The notes under the pieces: generated by a model
The model's database searches: none
Told to the model about the DNA's origin: nothing
Seen by the model: only the letters and a program-made list of their open reading frames with translations
Source: Erigeron canadensis
Lineage: Eukaryota; Streptophyta; Magnoliopsida; Asterales; Asteraceae
Assembly (NCBI RefSeq): GCF_010389155.1
Contig: NC_057761.1
Span: 4,776,501-4,840,500 of the forward strand
Length of the DNA: 64,000 bases
Direction of reading: 5' to 3'
Translations under genes and position numbers: made by a program
In this document: positions 59,501 to 64,000 of the stretch, one piece after another
Layout of the letters: each line of letters begins with the position of its first letter
Numbering within the stretch: position 1 is the first letter of the stretch

Positions 59501-60681
59501 GAATGTAACTAACTATGACCAAATATATATTGTAGGAACGAACTATGGTTTTGGACATTGTATGTTGACAACTTGGTGAATTGTCCAAGTCATGCAACAT
59601 GGCATACGTGGCAACCCATATGAGTTGCCACTTGCAAGTTATTGATTGGTCGGTTACATGAGTTGAACATTTTCACCTAGTTGTCAACATACAATTTTCA
59701 AAACCTTAGTTCATTCCTACTATATACATTTGGTCATAGTTAGTTATATTCCGGGGTACTTATCCCTTTTGGTGATTGTCAAAACAAAACCTGTCGCTGA
59801 CCTGCAACACAAATACTAATTTATGCTATGAATAGTTAGTGTCTCAGTTATGATTTGTATATTTTATACTGTTTTAATAATTAGTTGATGTTCGGTTATG
59901 ATATTAAAAGATAAAATTTGGTGACCCAATAGAATATTTTGGATGAGTACAATTTCCCTCTGCTGCATTAATGCTTTTATTGTTATCTATTGAAATAAAT
60001 TGCTCTTGATCAGTTTGACGCATTTGATTTTTTAGCATATTTTTGGTTGGACCTATTTTACCATCTAGATATTAAAACATAACTCAAATCAACCCATTTA
60101 GATAAATGGGTGAAATTAATACTCGTATCAGGTATTAGATTTAAGTAACCATGGTTTCGCTGACATACATGTGTTCTCACCGTATCCTTGTTTTAAAGGG
60201 TGACCTGCAATCACTTGAGGATTTGACATACGAGAAGCGGAAGGAATTCCTGAAGAAGCACCACCTACCTAAGGAACTCCCAGTCGTCTCCTTTCATACC
60301 GAAGCCAACATATCTCCAGCAGTTTTAGCAACACTTTCACGTGTTGCACATGCTGAGCTTCCGGCTTTTGCTCCTAACTCATCAGCAACTGTACTGCCTG
60401 TAGTGGTTCCTCTCGGAGCCACATTGGCGGCCTGTGCGCAACTGCTACTAACCAGATACGGTGAGAAGAGTGATGGGCTTGTGACATGTCGGGACGCAGA
60501 AGTTCCTGGCTCAGTTGTGGTACACCCAAAGAGGAAATTAGACCATGCTTGGATGGTTTACTCTTCAATAAATGATGACCCTTTGGACCCAGATGCTTCT
60601 CAGGTGTGTGAGGCTCTTCTAACTTTGGTCATGGAAGTTGGACTCAGGAAGAAGCATTATCTTAGTGTTAAAGAGGAGTGA
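56580..60681 (+). CDS. Alpha/beta-hydrolase superfamily protein (lipase/PGAP1-like fold)
   Basis: Eight coding exons: 56580-56627, 57361-57484, 57873-58062, 58171-58299, 58369-58418, 58665-58762, 58850-59137, 60199-60681; all GT..AG with matching phases, 469 residues. The first exon (MDATNINREESRIQIT) is the least certain; the ATG at 57376 is an alternative in-frame start. The hydrolase core lies in the second half. The nucleophile elbow is GHSKGG with Ser about 244, then WPELRDKVAGLALAQSPYGGSPIASDI. A probable acid is Asp about 401 (SDGLV) and the His about 425 (LDHAW). No signal peptide or clear membrane span. The substrate is unknown; related plant proteins are annotated only as alpha/beta-hydrolases. 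The introns hold a SINE, a Helitron and a MITE. The gene appears intact. Confidence 0.88.
56923..57209 (-). mobile_element. Helitron-like element (287 bp) in hydrolase intron 1
   Basis: The minus strand starts TCTATACTACTATATAAAG after an A and ends with a decayed stem (CCGCATCATGCAGG) and CTAG. The interior shows the same GGCGG/GGTGG stretch and GTAATTGATGTAAAA motif as the copy at 63512. The base after CTAG is C where T is expected. Confidence 0.5.
59486..59766. mobile_element. 281-bp Mutator-like MITE, copy B
   Basis: Same family as 7934-8213. The TIR starts GGGATAAGTGCCCCGGAATG and then GTAACTAACTATGACCAAAT; the other end mirrors it. The 9-bp target duplication has one mismatch (TTTTGGCGA 59477-59485, TTTTGGTGA 59767-59775). 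It lies in the last intron of the hydrolase gene. Confidence 0.88.
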
Positions 60682-62371
60682 GGATTACGGGTTATCCATG
60701 TCACCATGATCCGACCTTTTATTGTAACGATCACATGATAGTAAGAAATGTTATACAATCTGTATTAATTTTCTTGTAACGGAATTACTTGTACATGAAA
60801 TGATATGTTGTAAATAGTTGATTTTATTTATATTTTTTAAAAATTAAATTCAAGGTTATCATTCAATTTTAAGTAATTTAGGATTGCATGATAAAACCAG
60901 TATGTCACCTAAATTATTTATGATTTTCCAAAATAACAATGCGAATTTTTGAGTTTTGTGTGTTTTTTTTTTCTTATGGGAGGTGATTTTTACACGAAAT
61001 ATTTTGATCAATACACGGAATCTAAATATAAATTTAATCTTTTGGTGGCCATATGCATTCTTATTATTTTTTTTTGTTGATACCTCAGCCGTTTTCTATT
61101 TTATTTCTTGGACGGTAAAACATTAACCTTTTATTTGATAATATACGTAATGAGTTTTTCACATTAGTACATTTTTGGGTTTAGTTTGCAACTTTGTATT
61201 TTCTCATCTACCAACTTCTTAATAATAATCTTTGGGGTTTTATGTGCGACTTTATGTTTTCTCATCTACCAATTTTCATTTCATGTTGATAAAATTTTCA
61301 AATAGCTTCTCATGCTCAATATATCACACGGATATTTAATCGGGGATCAAGGTTTGACTAAGCGATTCTTTTTTATACGCCAATTTTGTGTTTTCTCATC
61401 TAGCAACTTTCGTTATAATATATAGGCACTTCTTTCATAGTAGAAAGCTTAAAATAAAGACGTAATTGTAAAATTACATAGAGACGAAACTAAAAAAAAA
61501 AAATGTCAAATATCTCTAAAAATATCCTAAAACTCTTTAAATTTTCTAAATATTGTAATAGTTTAGTCATTGTCGTTACTCTTCGTCAATATGAGGCCCG
61601 AGAACATAATTTATGTTACAAGTTACTTCGAACCTTGGTTTCACCATTGAGTACGTTATCATTTTCTACTATTTTTTATTGACCTAATTTTAAATATTTT
61701 ATTATTTGTTAATTTTTGTATTACATGTATATTAGTCTTTCATTAAAGCGTTTTATTATCACATACCATAGACTCTACACCAAACTTTTTAATTCACATC
61801 TATTTATAGATAACAATTCTTTGCAAAATTTTTTTTTTGTATATATAATAGTGACTACTTTTTACACGTTATTATTTCAATGTTATTATGTCCTGATTGG
61901 TGTTACGGAATAAATGCTTATTTGTCAAAATTTTCATGATCATAATTTACATTATTTTACAATACACAGGTTTATACTTTGACAAACAATTCTTTATGAT
62001 TTTCAACTACCATTTTTAAATAATAGCGGATAGAATTATATGTCATTATTTTACATTGTTGCTTTGTGATGATTCGTGCTAAATAATAAGCTATATTTAT
62101 ACGTCAGTCTTCATAATCAGAATATATAATGATTCACAAATATACGATTTGTTAAATGATTGATGTACAATACTTTTTTATTAATATTTAGTATTAACAG
62201 AATATTCTTATATTGTCTTTATGAAACGCGGGACTTCCTAAGCCCCTTATTTAATTGATCCACACACATATGAGAAGTTGAACTCAAACCAAATTAAAAA
62301 CATAGCTTTGCAGATTCGTTAACATGTGGATTCAGTTTACGAATATGAATATTTCGATCTGTTAGACGTTA
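60682..62371. other. Hydrolase 3' UTR and AT-rich spacer
   Basis: No gene seen after the 3' UTR. TTTTCTCATCTACCAACTT-like sequence occurs three times (about 61199, 61258 and 61392), suggesting an old local repeat. The remaining open frames are short and AT-driven. Confidence 0.45.
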
Positions 62372-62406
62372 CGTCTCATGGGGCAACGCCCGGGTGACGA
62401 AACTAG
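62372..62406 (+). mobile_element. Helitron 3' end candidate
   Basis: The stem GGGC-AAC-GCCC is followed by a short spacer and CTAG before a T. The 5' end could not be found upstream, so only the terminus is called. Confidence 0.4.
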
Positions 62407-63303
62407 TTACCTATGTTTTTCAATGCAATATAAAAGTCAACACCACCATCTTCTCTTTTGTTTTGGCCGATCTAAAGAAATTATTACTCGTATATTTTTG
62501 TGCGCCTAAATCGAGATGTGTAAGATTATTATCCCGATAACAAAATATTTTAATTGATGAGAAAACCAAACTCTTAATAAAACACCTCTATAGTCGTTTT
62601 TGTTATGCTTTTCTCCAACCTCTACATTACTAATCAACATATGTGTCTTTGTGTTCTTTATGATCTGTTGTTATACATCTTTTACTTCAACACCTTCTCT
62701 TTTGCCACTTCTTTTCTCTGTTGAAGATTTGGACTTGTGTATAATCTCCCCCTACATAATGATTAGATTAAAACATCAGATAAATAAATTCTCAATTCAA
62801 ATCAGAATACTATACCTATTCAACAAGCTAACATCTCTAATGACCAGTGTTAGAGATGCATAAACATTGAAGGCAAGTCAGACCGCCTTTGATACTCATA
62901 TATGTGTAGCGAAATGTACCGATGTGTATGTCATTGGGGTTAAACCAAACTAAATCAACATCTTTAGTGATTTTATCAATGACATACACATCGCTACACA
63001 TCGTTACGCGTATATGTTTATTAAGAGTTTCGATTCTCATCAAACTAATTAAAATATGTTATTATTGGGATAATGATGGAGATGAAAATTTTGAAATCCA
63101 ACATGAAATAGATGATGGAATTTTAGATGAAATGTAACAAATTATCATCAATTTTTTTTTTAACAAATTTTATCATCAATTAATGATCGACCGTACTGCA
63201 AAAATCATAATCAATACGAGTATTTCTTATTTTTTTAGATCGGCCAAAACAAAAGAGAAGATGATGGGGTTGACTTTGAGACTGCATTTAAAAACATAGG
63301 TAA
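62407..63303. mobile_element. Inverted-repeat element (about 900 bp)
   Basis: The ends are inverted copies over about 100 bp: left TTACCTATGTTTTTCAATGC, right (reversed) TTACCTATGTTTTTAAATGC, both continuing AGTCAAC, CATCTTCTCTTTTGTTTTGG and CCGATCTAAA. A second inverted pair inside (GATGTGTATGTCATTG at about 62919 and its complement at about 62976) could form a smaller hairpin. No transposase frame and no clear target duplication. Confidence 0.65.
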
Positions 63304-63511
63304 ACAAATAAAGGGCAATATGGTAATTTAAATTTAAATCAGTGTATGGATTAAAAGTATTCCTTGTAAAAATCACCTCCCTTTCTTATGTCTCCAGATA
63401 ACTATATATATTTTCTTAAAATATCTAATTATGTATTTTTATTATTCAATATTTTTTAATCAAATTAAAGAATACCGGATGTAGTTAACTAGTTATAATC
63501 ATTTTAATAAA

Positions 63512-63812
63512 TTAGATGTATGTCCGCGTGATATGAAGACAATGGTGGTGTCGGAGACGAGTAGTGGCGGAGACGGTGGTGGTGAAGGTCTGATGGCGGC
63601 GGAGTCGACGACGGGTGGTGATGGCATTGGTAGAGGTGGAGGAGGTAGCAACGACAGGTGGTGGTGGCGATATTGGTGGTGTGATTATATATTATAAAAG
63701 TAATTGATGTAAAAAAGGGTAGTATATTTATTTTAAAGGTTGAAAAATCTATATTTTAACATATTTCGTTAAGGGTAATTTAGATAAATCATTAATGTAA
63801 TAGTGTAGTAGA
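63512..63812 (-). mobile_element. Helitron-like element (about 300 bp), diverged
   Basis: Shares the GGTGG/GGCGG-rich block and GTAATTGATGTAAAAAAGGG with the elements at 46127 and 56923. The minus strand ends CGCGGACATACATCTAA before TT. The 5' end near 63812 (TTCTACTACAC) is less exact. Confidence 0.4.
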
Positions 63813-64000
63813 ATACATTTAGAGGTGAGTATATCTTTTCTATTGATTTTTGTTGAGAGGAAGGAGTTCCTTTGTATTAAGTATTTCTAGCATTCTACCC
63901 AAAGTTTTGGGAAATAAAAAAAAAAACAACGATTAAATGTGAAGGTATTCTTTTGAGATTCTGATGTTGTTTTGTGTGTGTATTAGTTGGGATGGAGACG

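Noticed and set aside
60151..60198. Start of the last hydrolase exon at ATG 60151
   Set aside because: A good acceptor ending at 60198 joins exon 7 in frame; the upstream piece is intron.

Overview
This is a plant nuclear window, from a core eudicot. Asteraceae is my best guess, but it rests only on the general look of the repeat families. The evidence for a plant is intron-rich genes (NHL6-like LEA_2 protein, TGA-type bZIP factor, calmodulin with its conserved intron, alpha/beta-hydrolase), AT-rich spacers, and Ty1/copia Sirevirus, Ty3/gypsy, SINE, Helitron and Mutator-like MITE insertions. There are no operons, CRISPR arrays or bacterial genes.

Layout: (1) 0.9-1.65 kb, an NDR1/HIN1-like gene on +. 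Its last codons and 3' UTR are repeated about 1.26 kb downstream around an inserted segment that carries a SINE. (2) 3.5-6.8 kb, spacer with a Mutator-like MITE. (3) 8.4-13.8 kb, an eight-exon TGA2/5/6-clade bZIP gene on +, with a Helitron-like element, a 280-bp MITE and an inverted-repeat element in its introns. (4) 15.9-17.3 kb, a two-exon calmodulin gene on -, with a Helitron behind its promoter. (5) 19.7-45.8 kb, a nest of LTR retrotransposons: a truncated gypsy element (+), a decayed minus-strand Sirevirus-like copia element with a long accessory (env-like) frame, and two later insertions into that frame (a young, rearranged + copia element and a small non-autonomous gypsy-type element). 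(6) 47.0-52.5 kb, a small minus-strand copia-like element split by a 3.96-kb solo LTR with a perfect 5-bp target duplication. (7) 54.8-60.7 kb, a multi-exon alpha/beta-hydrolase gene on +, with a SINE, a Helitron and a second copy of the 280-bp MITE family in its introns. (8) 60.7-64 kb, AT-rich spacer with an inverted-repeat element and Helitron ends.

The four host genes look intact and independent. They fit signalling and defence roles (NHL and TGA in immune or salicylate signalling, calmodulin in calcium sensing), but nothing in the window shows that they work together.

The most unusual structures are in the retroelement nest. The + copia element has a 5' LTR followed by a 129-bp copy of its own 3' flanking DNA in place of a primer binding site. 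Two arrays of a short near-palindrome (core GACGATCTT...AAGATCGTC) sit in non-coding parts of the minus-strand Sirevirus. A long accessory frame is split into three blocks by the two later insertions, and target duplication plus frame prove at least one of these insertions. No wholly new system is claimed.
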